A stretch of 39,792 nucleotides of DNA from Lachnospiraceae bacterium (GTDB lineage: Bacteria; Bacillota; Clostridia; Lachnospirales; Lachnospiraceae): positions 1 through 39,792 of the forward strand of contig JAAWIS010000028.1 of the NCBI GenBank assembly GCA_022796475.1. The letters are read 5' to 3'. Position 1 is the stretch's first letter. Each line of letters opens with the position of its first letter. Shown here piece after piece: positions 17,561-25,994 of this stretch. A program made the position numbers and the translations under genes. The notes under the pieces are model-generated. The model searched no databases. It had not been told where the DNA came from and saw nothing but the letters and a program-made list of their open reading frames with translations.

Positions 17561-18358
17561 ATGGCGAATATAAGTATTACCGTATGCAGCGGGCAGAATA
17601 CAGAGAAATGCAGGGTTTGCGGAAAAGATCAGATTTTAATGGTTTATGAAGGAGAGTATCAGCCTGGCGACAAGATAGTATTTGAAACAGATGAAAGCAA
17701 TGATTATTATGTAATCCGGACAGACGGCACGATGGACGAGGCCTATGTGTATCTGACAGTAAACTCTTTGGAGTATGTCATTCCATTTGAGGAGAAAAAG
17801 ATTGCATATAATCCGGTATCTTTTACTGGAAATCTTCATTACATTACCATGAGAAAGGCAGAGGAATATGAAAATACCGCTTACAGAAACCTGGCAAAAA
17901 ATGTAATGGATCAAAACGGAGTTTCAGGATGCTATCCTCATGCAAGGGCCAATGTGGAAACCAGGGGAGAGTCTGTGTTTGCAGCCCGCAACTGTTTAGA
18001 CGGAGTACTGGCGAATCGTTCCCATGGGGCCTGGCCTTATGAATCCTGGGGAATTAACAGAAGAGATGATGCGGAACTTACGCTGGAGTTCGGGCGTCCT
18101 GTAGATTTTGACCGGCTCTGTCTTTACACCAGGGCCGATTTTCCCCATGACAACTGGTGGATTCAAGCAACGATTACCTTTTCTGACGGAAGCCAGGAAG
18201 TGGTGGATATGGAAAAAAGTGAAGGCCCCCATGTATTTGCCATAGAAAGAAAGCAGATCACCTGGATGAAGATAAGCAACTTAATAAAAGCAGATGATCC
18301 CTCCCCGTTTCCGGCCATGACGCAGATAGAAGTATATGGAAAAAACAGCAGTAAATGA
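17561..18358 (+). CDS. Protein with C-terminal discoidin-like (F5/8 type C) domain
   Basis: The 265-residue protein starts at ATG 17561 after AGGAGG. The N-terminal part contains a CRVC pair near residue 20 and a beta-rich segment (ILMVYEGEYQPGDKIVF). Residues ~140-260 look like a galactose-binding/discoidin fold: ARNCLDGVLANRSHG, WPYESWGINRRDDAELTLEF, VDFDRLCLYTRADFPHDNWW, MTQIEVYG. Such domains usually bind carbohydrates, but here there is no secretion signal, so it would work in the cytoplasm with the DUF2264 protein 12 bp upstream. It ends the locus. I do not recognise an enzyme active site; substrate-binding partner or cryptic enzyme are both open. Confidence 0.6.
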   Translation: MANISITVCSGQNTEKCRVCGKDQILMVYEGEYQPGDKIVFETDESNDYYVIRTDGTMDEAYVYLTVNSLEYVIPFEEKKIAYNPVSFTGNLHYITMRKAEEYENTAYRNLAKNVMDQNGVSGCYPHARANVETRGESVFAARNCLDGVLANRSHGAWPYESWGINRRDDAELTLEFGRPVDFDRLCLYTRADFPHDNWWIQATITFSDGSQEVVDMEKSEGPHVFAIERKQITWMKISNLIKADDPSPFPAMTQIEVYGKNSSK

Positions 18359-18378
18359 AATTCCGTTACTGTTAACAC

Positions 18379-18408
18379 CATGACGAATCACCACGCTGAT
18401 TCGTCATG
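18379..18408. terminator. Perfect 12-bp hairpin after the lyase locus
   Basis: CATGACGAATCA and TGATTCGTCATG pair fully around CCACGC. There is no T tract after it, so it may be an mRNA 3' stabiliser or a protein site rather than a classic terminator. Confidence 0.45.
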
Positions 18409-18469
18409 AGCCAGTACAGTTATGGTGGCAAAGCATATGCCCCGGCTCTTAAGTTTACTGTGAAAGCTT

Positions 18470-18610
18470 GGCACCCCGTCGCCAAGCTGTGCGGAAACGG
18501 GGCCGCGAAGCGGCATCTTCCATGCCCGTTTTCTGCACATCCCCCGGAGGGTTCACAGGAACCCCCTTTCATTCATGGTGGTGCCCTAAGTGGGGCATGG
18601 GGGTTACTGT
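18470..18610. repeat. GC-rich intergenic module related to 14338-14364
   Basis: Blocks at 18504-18513 (CGCGAAGCGG) and 18538-18553 (CATCCCCCGGAGGGTT) are exact inverted copies of 14355-14364 and 14338-14353, in the same relative order, with 24 extra bases between them here. No gene is apparent. Confidence 0.55.
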
Positions 18611-18644
18611 ATCAATAATAAAAATGGATAAGGGGAGCGATAAT

Positions 18645-19880
18645 ATGGGAAGATTTTTCAGTGATGTAGTAGAAGAAGGGATTAAGAATATTTATTATAA
18701 CATGTCAGCCGGAAAGGGGCAGGAAAGCTTTCGGCGGTTAGAACAAGCTTCCGCAGAAGGCGACGGAGATGCAAGCTGTATCTTAGCCAGATGTCTGTGC
18801 GGCTATCAGTATACCTGGAGCGGTCACGGTTTTCCCGAAGATGATAAACGGGCAACGGCACTGCTGCACAAATCGGTAGAACAAGGAAGCGCCATCGGCG
18901 TGCTGGTATCTCTTCGCAGCGGGGAGCTTCCTTTGTGGAGAAGAAAAAAGATGCCCTTTTCCAGTCTTCAGGAAGCCTTTGATATGGTGCTTCAAAAAGC
19001 AGAAGATGGAGATGCCTTTTGCCAATACACCATTGGCAATACGTACTTTTGGTGGGATTTTTTGGAAATTCAGGAAAAAAGCAAAAATTCATTTCCCAAT
19101 AGCCAGGAATTCAAACGGTATTTGAAGGAAAATATTTCAAAGTGTGAGGACTGGTTTTGGAAGGCATACCGGGGCGGCATGTACCATGCAGGCAATAACT
19201 TAAATCAGTTTTATTTAAAAGGAGATGAGGATATCATCCCGCCCTGTCCGGAAAAAGCAGCGGGAATTTTCCGGATCGGGGCGGAGAAGGGATATCCGCC
19301 TCATCAGTACATATATGCTAAGGAACTGGAGCAGTTAGGGTTAAAGGAGGAAGGGCTTCGCTGGCATGAAAAGGCCGCCAAGGCTGGTGAAGCAGATAGC
19401 TGGTATTATGTAGGGGCAGCCTACGAGGAGGGGCAGGCAGTTCCAAAAGATCTGTCCTATGCGGCAGAATGTTATGAAAGAGGACTGCCTTCCGGAAGTA
19501 TCGGATGCCGCAACCGTTTAGGAGCCATGTATTTTGACGGCAACGGGGTAATCCAGGATTATGACCGGGGAATTAGACTGATAAGGGAAGCTCATGAGCA
19601 GGGAAATAACTGGGGGCTGATTTATCTGGCCAAGGCCCATTTTTACGGATACGGGGCACCAAGGGACTATGGGATTGCCAGAGAATTTTTGGAACAGATT
19701 ACCAGAGAAAACAGCGAGAAAGATTACATGCTGGGAGTCATTTATGCCCGGGGGCTAGGGGTAGCAGAAGACATTAAAAAGGGAGCTGAATACTTAAAGA
19801 AAGCCAGTGGAAGGGAAGATGCCAGGGAAGAGCTTAGCCGCTACCGGAAGACGCTGTTTGGCAAATGGGTGCGCCGGTGA
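18645..19880 (+). CDS. Sel1-like repeat protein
   Basis: The 411-residue protein starts at ATG 18645, 8 bases after GGGGAG; the open frame extends upstream but the repeat-rich gap there is not coding. It is built of Sel1-type helical repeats, clearest in the C-terminal half: WYYVGAAYEEGQAVPKDLSY, CRNRLGAMYFDGNGVIQDYD, LIYLAKAHFYGYGAPRDYG and YMLGVIYARGLGVAEDIKKG. These solenoids mediate protein-protein contacts. No signal peptide or membrane segment is visible. The partner is unknown; its position between a glycan locus and a LacI gene may be incidental. Confidence 0.8.
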   Translation: MGRFFSDVVEEGIKNIYYNMSAGKGQESFRRLEQASAEGDGDASCILARCLCGYQYTWSGHGFPEDDKRATALLHKSVEQGSAIGVLVSLRSGELPLWRRKKMPFSSLQEAFDMVLQKAEDGDAFCQYTIGNTYFWWDFLEIQEKSKNSFPNSQEFKRYLKENISKCEDWFWKAYRGGMYHAGNNLNQFYLKGDEDIIPPCPEKAAGIFRIGAEKGYPPHQYIYAKELEQLGLKEEGLRWHEKAAKAGEADSWYYVGAAYEEGQAVPKDLSYAAECYERGLPSGSIGCRNRLGAMYFDGNGVIQDYDRGIRLIREAHEQGNNWGLIYLAKAHFYGYGAPRDYGIAREFLEQITRENSEKDYMLGVIYARGLGVAEDIKKGAEYLKKASGREDAREELSRYRKTLFGKWVRR

Positions 19881-19910
19881 CAGGGAAAGACTGGAGGAAC
19901 GAAGCAGGAT

Positions 19911-20939
19911 ATGACCATTAATGAAATTGCCAAGTTGGCCGGAGTGTCCAGGGCCACGGTGTCCCGGTATTTGAATCAGGGATACGTAAGTGAAGAAAAA
20001 AGAGAGCGGATCCGGAACGTGATAGAAGAAACCGGATATCAGCCATCTTCCCAGGCCCGGAATCTGAGAACCAGGAAAACCAGGCTGATCGGGGTGATTA
20101 TTCCGAAAATTGATTCTCACACTATCAGCCGCATGGTAGGCGGAATCAGTACCGTGCTGGCTAAAAGGGGATATCAGCTTCTTTTGGCAAATACAGAAAA
20201 TAATGAACAGGATGAACTGAAATATTTGAAGCTGTTTCGGGAAAACCATGTGGACGGGGTGATTCTTTCAGGCACAATCTTTACCAGAAAGCATTTGCAG
20301 GTGCTAAAGGAATACCAGGTTCCAGTGGTTATTTTAGGACAGTATCTGCCCGGTTATTCCTGTGTGTATCAGGACGAGTACCAGGCGTCCAAAGAACTGG
20401 CCCTTAAAATGGCGGCAAGCTGCCGATGTCTTTGCTTTGCAGGCGTTACCGTTCAGGACGAAGCAGTAGGCCGGAATCGTTTGGAAGGTTTTTGGGATGC
20501 CTTAAAAGAATCGGGACAAATCCTGGAGCGAAGCCGGGCAGCCGAAGGCGTTTTTGAGGTAGAATCCGGAATGAAGGCAGCCGAAGCGCTTTTGTGTGCA
20601 AATCCTAAGATGGATGGTCTTTTGTGCGCTACAGACGATATTGCAGTAGGAGCCATGCTGTATCTGAAGGGAATGGGGAAACGAATCCCGCAGGATATCC
20701 GGGTAGCCGGCTTCGGAGATACTCAGATTGCCCGGATCATAGAGCCGAATCTGACTACCGTTCATTTTTACTATAAAACCAGCGGAGAAGAAGCGGCCAG
20801 GATGCTGCTGGATCTTCTGGAAACGGAAAATCCGGTGTATCGGGAGATGAAAATGGGATACCGGATTGTGGAACGTGATTCCTTTCGGGAATTCGGTTCT
20901 GAACAAACAACACTTATAAACAAAACCTGCCCTCAGTGA
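19911..20939 (+). CDS. LacI family transcriptional regulator
   Basis: The 342-residue protein begins with the classic LacI helix-turn-helix TINEIAKLAGVSRATVSRYL and hinge helix (YQPSSQARNLRTRKTRLIG). A periplasmic-binding-protein-like sensor domain follows to the end (IGVIIPKI, DGVILSG, RVAGFGDTQIARIIEPNLTTV). Its ligand is likely a sugar or sugar phosphate. It lies 30 bp after the Sel1 gene and 187 bp before the GH13 gene on the same strand. The operator-like sites at 20992 and 21046 suggest it controls the GH13 gene, and possibly nothing else nearby. Confidence 0.93.
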   Translation: MTINEIAKLAGVSRATVSRYLNQGYVSEEKRERIRNVIEETGYQPSSQARNLRTRKTRLIGVIIPKIDSHTISRMVGGISTVLAKRGYQLLLANTENNEQDELKYLKLFRENHVDGVILSGTIFTRKHLQVLKEYQVPVVILGQYLPGYSCVYQDEYQASKELALKMAASCRCLCFAGVTVQDEAVGRNRLEGFWDALKESGQILERSRAAEGVFEVESGMKAAEALLCANPKMDGLLCATDDIAVGAMLYLKGMGKRIPQDIRVAGFGDTQIARIIEPNLTTVHFYYKTSGEEAARMLLDLLETENPVYREMKMGYRIVERDSFREFGSEQTTLINKTCPQ

Positions 20940-20991
20940 ACAAATGACAGAGGAATTTTGCAGTTGTAAGATCTGTAAAAAATATTGTTTG

Positions 20992-21013
20992 AAATTAGCA
21001 ATTTTGCCAATTT
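20992..21013. promoter_or_regulatory. 22-bp near-perfect palindrome upstream of GH13 gene
   Basis: AAATTAGCAA-TT-TTGCCAATTT is a 10-bp inverted repeat with one mismatch, overlapping or just upstream of the -35. The centre lacks the CG usual for LacI operators, so its protein is uncertain. Confidence 0.4.
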
Positions 21014-21039
21014 ACAAATAAGGCAGGATTGTTTATCAT
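21012..21039 (+). promoter_or_regulatory. Candidate promoter of the GH13 gene
   Basis: TTACAA (21012-21017) and TATCAT (21034-21039) with a 16-bp spacer. It is weak, and consistent with a regulated promoter. Confidence 0.4.
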
Positions 21040-21045
21040 CATAAC

Positions 21046-21061
21046 ATGAGAACGATACCAT
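21046..21061. promoter_or_regulatory. cre-like / LacI-type operator at the GH13 transcription start
   Basis: ATGAGAACGATACCAT matches the CcpA cre consensus WTGNNARCGNWWWCAW at all but one position. It lies about 7 bp after the candidate -10, a repressing position for CcpA or the adjacent LacI protein. Confidence 0.5.
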
Positions 21062-21126
21062 AAGGAAATTCATTTCCCCAGTGAAAAAGGATGAAAGGGG
21101 AATAAAAAAGAAAGGCGGTCAGCATC

Positions 21127-23193
21127 ATGAGCGAAGCAGAAAAGAAAAAGGGAAAGAACCTGATATCAGGGAAGAAGGAAAAGGTTTTGGAAGAAGCAAA
21201 ACCCCAGACACAGGCTAAAGCAGATTTAAAAACAAAAGCGGAAAACAAGGCATTTCAGGCTGAAGCAGACCTAAAAGCGAAGGCGGCTGACACAGAAACC
21301 AAGATGGATACGGATCCCGGGAAGCAAGCGGCCTTGGAGGATACAGAGCTTAATAAGGATATGGAGCAGTATATGGAGCGCTTTCACCGTCATTTTGACG
21401 AGCTAAGGTGGCTTTACATGGAACTTTATGATAACGGTTCCATGTTTGCAGAGCTTTGTGAGAATATGCGGAGCTTTTACCGGGAAAGAGGAGCAGAGCT
21501 GAAATCATTAGACCGCAGCCGTGAGGAGAGGCCTGACTGGTATAAGCAGAATGATATGCTGGGAATGATGTTTTACATTGATAACTTTGCAGGCAATATG
21601 AAGGGAGTAGAGGAAAAACTGGAATATCTGGAAAAGTGCAATGTAAACTACATTCATTTAATGCCATTTTTAGATACGCCAAAAGGCCGGTCTGACGGCG
21701 GCTATGCAGTATCCGATTTCCGCAGGGTGCAGGAAAAACTTGGAACCATGGAAGATTTGGAAAGCCTTACAGCAGCCTGCCATAAAAGCAATATTAACGT
21801 GTGCATGGATTTCGTTATGAATCATACTTCCGAAGACCATGAGTGGGCCAGACGGGCCCGCCAGGGTGAAGGAGAGTATATGAGCCGCTACTTCTTTTTT
21901 GATAACTATGATATTCCGGCTCAGTATGAACGGACAGTTCCCCAGGTATTTCCCACTACAGCTCCCGGTAATTTTACCTGGCTTCCGGATATGGGCCATT
22001 ATGTTATGACTACGTTTTATCCCTATCAGTGGGATTTAAACTATAAAAATCCAAGAGTATTTAATGAAATGATGTATCATTTCCTGTTTTTGGCCAACAG
22101 AGGAATTGATATTGTGCGCATTGATGCGGTGCCCTACATTTGGAAGGAGTTAAATACACAGTGCCGGAATCTGCCGAAAGTACATACGATTGTGCGCCTG
22201 ATGCGTCTGATTAGTGAAATTGTCTGCCCGGGAATCCTTTTGCTGGGAGAAGTGGTAATGGAACCGGAAAAGGTGGTGCCATATTTCGGAACTGTGGAAA
22301 AGCCGGAATGTCATATGCTTTATAATGTAACCACCATGGCTACTACCTGGCATACAGTGGCAACCAGAGATGTAAGGCTGTTAAAAAAACAGTTGGATAT
22401 CGTAAACGGCCTTCCAAAAGAATATCTGTTTTTAAATTATCTTCGCTGTCACGACGATATCGGATGGGGACTGGACTACAATACCTTAAAGATGGAGGGC
22501 ATTGAAGAGCGGGCCCATAAGAAGTATTTAAATGATTATTTCCAGGGATATATAGATGGAAGCAGCAGCCGCGGGGAACTGTACAATGCAGATCCTATTA
22601 CAGGTGACGCCAGGTTCTGCGGAACCACAGCTTCCATGTGCGGGATTGAAAAGGCCGGGTTTGAGCAGGATGAAGAGGGCATGGAACGGGCTGTCCGCAA
22701 AGATCTGATGCTCCATGCCTATATGTTTATGCAGTCAGGCATTCCGGTGCTTTACAGCGGGGATGAAATCGGCCAGGTGAATGACTATACGTACAAAGAA
22801 GATATGGACAAGGCGGCTGATTCCCGGTATCTCCACAGAGGGGCTATGAATTGGGAACTGGCAGGAAGGATTGAGGATGCGTCAACAGTAGAAGGAAAAA
22901 TGTTCCGGGGATTAAACCAGCTGGAGCAGATTCGAATGCAGGAAAGTGTGTTCGTATCCCAGGCAGATACCTGGACCATTGAAACCTGGGATCCGGGAGT
23001 TTTGTGCATTGGCCGGTATTATAATGGGGAAAAGCTGATCGGACTATTTAATTTCTGTGAATTTGACCGCACTGCCTGGATTAATGAAGAGGACGGAAAC
23101 TATACGGACCTGATTTCCGGCAAAAAGATGATGGCCAGAGGCGTGGATATTCCGGCATATGGATATTACTATTTAAAAAAAGATAAGGAGTAA
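21127..23193 (+). CDS. GH13 subfamily 4 amylosucrase/sucrose hydrolase-type enzyme
   Basis: The 688-residue enzyme aligns by eye with Neisseria amylosucrase across the whole core: DWYKQNDMLGMMFYIDNFAG, YIHLMPFLDTPKGRSDGGYA, NHTSEDHEWARRA, YPYQWDLNYKNPRVF, RIDAVPYIWK and LRCHDDIGWG. The nucleophile is D333, the acid/base E375 (42 residues apart, as in Neisseria) and the third acid D443. The family acts on sucrose, releasing fructose and either making alpha-1,4-glucan or hydrolysing it; sequence alone does not say which. Residues 1-75 are an unusual Lys/Ala/Glu-rich charged tail with no counterpart in the classical enzyme. There is no signal peptide. The likely regulator is the LacI gene upstream. 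Confidence 0.85.
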   Translation: MSEAEKKKGKNLISGKKEKVLEEAKPQTQAKADLKTKAENKAFQAEADLKAKAADTETKMDTDPGKQAALEDTELNKDMEQYMERFHRHFDELRWLYMELYDNGSMFAELCENMRSFYRERGAELKSLDRSREERPDWYKQNDMLGMMFYIDNFAGNMKGVEEKLEYLEKCNVNYIHLMPFLDTPKGRSDGGYAVSDFRRVQEKLGTMEDLESLTAACHKSNINVCMDFVMNHTSEDHEWARRARQGEGEYMSRYFFFDNYDIPAQYERTVPQVFPTTAPGNFTWLPDMGHYVMTTFYPYQWDLNYKNPRVFNEMMYHFLFLANRGIDIVRIDAVPYIWKELNTQCRNLPKVHTIVRLMRLISEIVCPGILLLGEVVMEPEKVVPYFGTVEKPECHMLYNVTTMATTWHTVATRDVRLLKKQLDIVNGLPKEYLFLNYLRCHDDIGWGLDYNTLKMEGIEERAHKKYLNDYFQGYIDGSSSRGELYNADPITGDARFCGTTASMCGIEKAGFEQDEEGMERAVRKDLMLHAYMFMQSGIPVLYSGDEIGQVNDYTYKEDMDKAADSRYLHRGAMNWELAGRIEDASTVEGKMFRGLNQLEQIRMQESVFVSQADTWTIETWDPGVLCIGRYYNGEKLIGLFNFCEFDRTAWINEEDGNYTDLISGKKMMARGVDIPAYGYYYLKKDKE

Positions 23194-23331
23194 AAGGGCC
23201 TTTTGACCATGGCATCATGATGATGGAAATAATCCGGGCGGCGGTTGCATAAGGCGATATTAAGGCTGCAATAATGATTGTACCTGCGGTATCCTTTGCT
23301 TCAGCCGGGTTTGTGCAAAAGACTGAGTCAA

Positions 23332-23381
23332 AAAAGCAGGGGCAAAACCAATGTGAGGGAGCTGGTTTTGCCTCTGCTTTT
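23332..23381. terminator. Bidirectional terminator between convergent genes
   Basis: A 19-bp stem (23332-23350 with 23363-23381, one G-U or mismatch) has A/T tracts at both ends and a 12-base loop. It serves the GH13 gene on plus and the wall-binding gene on minus. Confidence 0.9.
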
Positions 23382-23391
23382 CCGATACATC

Positions 23392-24642
23392 CTAATACAG
23401 TCTTACTCCTTCGCCGTTTACATAGTGACCGTCAGGAGTAAAGCAGCCGGCCCACATGGCGCCGGAATTGGGATCCAGATAATACCATCCGCCGTTAATC
23501 AGCGTCCAGCCAGAAGCCATTTGGCCGGAATTGGAAAGGTAATACCAGTGAGGGCCGATTTTCTGCCATCCGGTAGCCATAGAACCATCAGGGAAACTGT
23601 AATACCAGGCGTTTTCCAGCCAGATCCATCCGGTCTGCAGGTATCCCTGGCTGTTAAAATAGTACCATTTGCCATTAATCATCTGCCAGGAGGAAAAAGG
23701 CCATCCGCCGTTGCTGTACCGATACCACCATCCGGCCTGATCGTTTATCCATTGCCCGGCAGGATTCAGACCGGGGCTACCAGGGGAAGCAGAATTGCCG
23801 TATCCAGGGCCGCCGTAGGAACTTTGCAGATAATCTTCCTCATATCCCCATCCATAGGAACCGGAACCTTCATAGCCAGGCCCTCCATAGGAATCCCCGC
23901 TGCTGCCTTCCCCATAATCGTCATCCCGGTTATCGGCGGCCTCATAGCTGTCCACATATCGTTTCTCAGAATGGGAAGACCACATCTGACTGGCATCAAA
24001 GCCGGAATCGTATGGGCGGACACGAAAGGTATAGTAGCCGCTGCTGGTCATATAGCTGGTAAAATCGTATTCATCCAGGGCAGTTTTTTTCGTGGTTACA
24101 ACGGAACTGGAAGAACCGCTGCTGTTCCAGCGGTATAGACGAACTTCACAGCCTTCTGTTCCGTAATGATTTTCCCAGGTAGCGGTATTGCCGCTCCAGG
24201 AAAGGGCGAAATCTTCCTGGGAAACAGTTCCGTTTCCGGAAACGCGATCCAAATAAAAATCCAGTTCCATATAAGAGCCATTATCCATGATGCTTGCAGA
24301 AGCAAAGACAGCGCCAAATCCGCTTAAAGAAAAATACTGTTTGCTGGTGCGGGTAAAACGGCAGTATTCGGAGGCGTACAACTCCACGCGGACTTTCGGA
24401 CGCTCATTTTTCTGCCAGATTTCATGATCATTCAGAAAGCGGGCGGAATCTACATAATACCGGGAATCCTGGCTGGTTACCGTCACTTCCCCAATGGCGG
24501 CGCCGGCTGTCAGATCTCCCGCATCAACAACAGTAAGAGAAACCGAATCGATTTTTTCGTCTGCCCCAAAAACGGCGGCAGCCGAAAATCCAGTCAGAAA
24601 CAGGGATAGGATGGCTGCGGCAAGGTAAGGCTTTCGCTTCAT
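23392..24642 (-). CDS. Secreted protein with cell-wall/choline-binding-type repeats
   Basis: The 416-residue protein starts after AAGGAGG with a signal peptide (MKRKPYLAAAILSLFLTG, cleavage near FGA). Residues ~30-220 are beta-rich, possibly two fibronectin-like units ending YTFRVRPYDS. Residues ~225-290 are a Gly/Tyr/Ser/Asp-rich low-complexity linker (YGGPGYEGSGSYGWGY). The last ~120 residues hold five to six ~20-residue CW_binding repeats such as MINGKWYYFNSQGYLQTG and LINGGWYYLDPNSGAMWAG. These bind choline-bearing or other wall polymers and hold the protein at the surface without covalent linkage. It follows the protease gene by 20 bp and is probably co-expressed. The N-terminal part has no catalytic motif I can see. 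Confidence 0.85.
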   Translation of the reverse strand: MKRKPYLAAAILSLFLTGFSAAAVFGADEKIDSVSLTVVDAGDLTAGAAIGEVTVTSQDSRYYVDSARFLNDHEIWQKNERPKVRVELYASEYCRFTRTSKQYFSLSGFGAVFASASIMDNGSYMELDFYLDRVSGNGTVSQEDFALSWSGNTATWENHYGTEGCEVRLYRWNSSGSSSSVVTTKKTALDEYDFTSYMTSSGYYTFRVRPYDSGFDASQMWSSHSEKRYVDSYEAADNRDDDYGEGSSGDSYGGPGYEGSGSYGWGYEEDYLQSSYGGPGYGNSASPGSPGLNPAGQWINDQAGWWYRYSNGGWPFSSWQMINGKWYYFNSQGYLQTGWIWLENAWYYSFPDGSMATGWQKIGPHWYYLSNSGQMASGWTLINGGWYYLDPNSGAMWAGCFTPDGHYVNGEGVRLY

Positions 24643-24662
24643 GAAGTACGTCCTCCTTAAAG

Positions 24663-25994
24663 TTAATTTGTTGTCTGGTTTTGAGATGGCTGTCCGGAAG
24701 AAAGGGATTCCAAACCAAAGTTTAGTGCCCCGTAAGCATCCAGAATGCCGCCGGATACTGATTTTTTGCTCATGCTTTCCAAGGGCCTGGCCGATGCCAG
24801 AAGAGCATTTTTCACATCTAAAAGGCTAAAATCTGTCCGGTAGGAGTATACCATAGCAGCAACGCCAGTTACCATAGGAGCTGCCATGGAAGTTCCGCTC
24901 ATAAAGGCATAGCCGCCGCCAGGGGCAGTGCTTAGAATATAGGAACCAGGTGCGGCGATATCCACAGAAGCAGCGCCGTAATTGGAGCTGGCTGCCAGGC
25001 TTCCGTCAAAAAGAAAACTGGATACGGATATCACATTGTCATAGGGCAGGGAAGCGGGATAAATAGGCGTATCATCAATATCATAGCCTTGTCCTTTGGA
25101 ATCTCCATTTCCGCTGGCGATTACAAAAAGCATATTGGAATTTTTGATGGCATCCTCCAGTTCCTGGCTGAAGGCAGCAGTTCCAAGGCTTAAATTGCAG
25201 ATGGATGCACCGTGGGCCTGGGCATACCGGATGGCCTGTGCCACTGAACTTGGAGAGCCAATTCCCAGAGGACCCCCAAGAGCTTTTAAGCACATTAATT
25301 TTACATAGCGGTTATCCGTAATTCCGGCAACACCTCCCAATCCCCTTGCAGCGGCAATGATGCCTGCAGTGTGGGTGCCGTGACTGTCTTCCGTCCCGCT
25401 GTAAAGGGTAGGGCTTTCCGTAAGGAAGTTCCATCCATGGATATCATCAATATATCCATTGCCGTCATTATCAATCCCATCTCCGGGGATTTCGCCGGGA
25501 TTGGTCCACATGGCGTTTGTAAGTTCCGGATGGGAATAGTCGATTCCCGTATCAATGACAGCAACGATCACCTGCCGTTTTTCTTCAGGGGCCTTCTCAT
25601 CGTACTGACTCCAGGCTGGAAGGATATTAATATCCATTCCAGGCACTGCCTTAATCACCGTAGACTGGTGTTCCAGCATTCCAGGTTCCAAATCCGGAAG
25701 GGAAATAGAAGAAGAACGGCCCTTTCGCTTCCCGTATACAGAATCCAGGGAACGGAAGGAGGTGGTCATCTGAACAAGCTGGAATTCCCCGTCATTTTTC
25801 AGTCCCCATTGGTAAGTGGCATACCGGTCGTTTAAAGATAAGTTTTGAAGGCCAGGCCCAATGGCTAAGGGATAGAGAAGACCGCCTGACTCAAAAGGTT
25901 CCGTTTGGGCAAGTACGCCAAAGGGAATGGCGGCAGATAAAATAAGGGAAGCAATTGCGGTTTTTAAAGATCTGCTGGGGGGTCGTTTTTTCAT
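24663..25994 (-). CDS. Secreted subtilisin-like serine protease (S8)
   Basis: The 443-residue protein has a signal peptide (basic MKKRPPSRSLK, hydrophobic core, ending about GVLAQ) and a propeptide-like stretch to ~115. The S8 catalytic set is intact: D148 in AVIDTG, H205 in SHGTHTAG, oxyanion N296 in VIASGNG and S369 in MSGTSMAAP. An Asp/Gly-rich, probably calcium-binding insert (GDGIDNDGNGYIDD) lies at 171-184. No wall anchor or repeats are present, so it is released or held by the co-encoded wall-binding protein 20 bp downstream. The substrate is unknown; processing of surface proteins or host proteins is possible. The start follows GGAGA by about 7 bases. Confidence 0.92.
   Translation of the reverse strand: MKKRPPSRSLKTAIASLILSAAIPFGVLAQTEPFESGGLLYPLAIGPGLQNLSLNDRYATYQWGLKNDGEFQLVQMTTSFRSLDSVYGKRKGRSSSISLPDLEPGMLEHQSTVIKAVPGMDINILPAWSQYDEKAPEEKRQVIVAVIDTGIDYSHPELTNAMWTNPGEIPGDGIDNDGNGYIDDIHGWNFLTESPTLYSGTEDSHGTHTAGIIAAARGLGGVAGITDNRYVKLMCLKALGGPLGIGSPSSVAQAIRYAQAHGASICNLSLGTAAFSQELEDAIKNSNMLFVIASGNGDSKGQGYDIDDTPIYPASLPYDNVISVSSFLFDGSLAASSNYGAASVDIAAPGSYILSTAPGGGYAFMSGTSMAAPMVTGVAAMVYSYRTDFSLLDVKNALLASARPLESMSKKSVSGGILDAYGALNFGLESLSSGQPSQNQTTN

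Noticed and set aside
18468-18644. Upstream in-frame extension of the Sel1 gene
   Set aside because: The extension falls in the GC-rich repeat module and lacks a ribosome site; ATG 18645 follows GGGGAG at proper spacing.
23278-24138. 286-codon open frame on the plus strand
   Set aside because: It is antisense to the wall-binding protein, whose repeats, signal peptide and ribosome site are convincing; its own start lies before a terminator stem.
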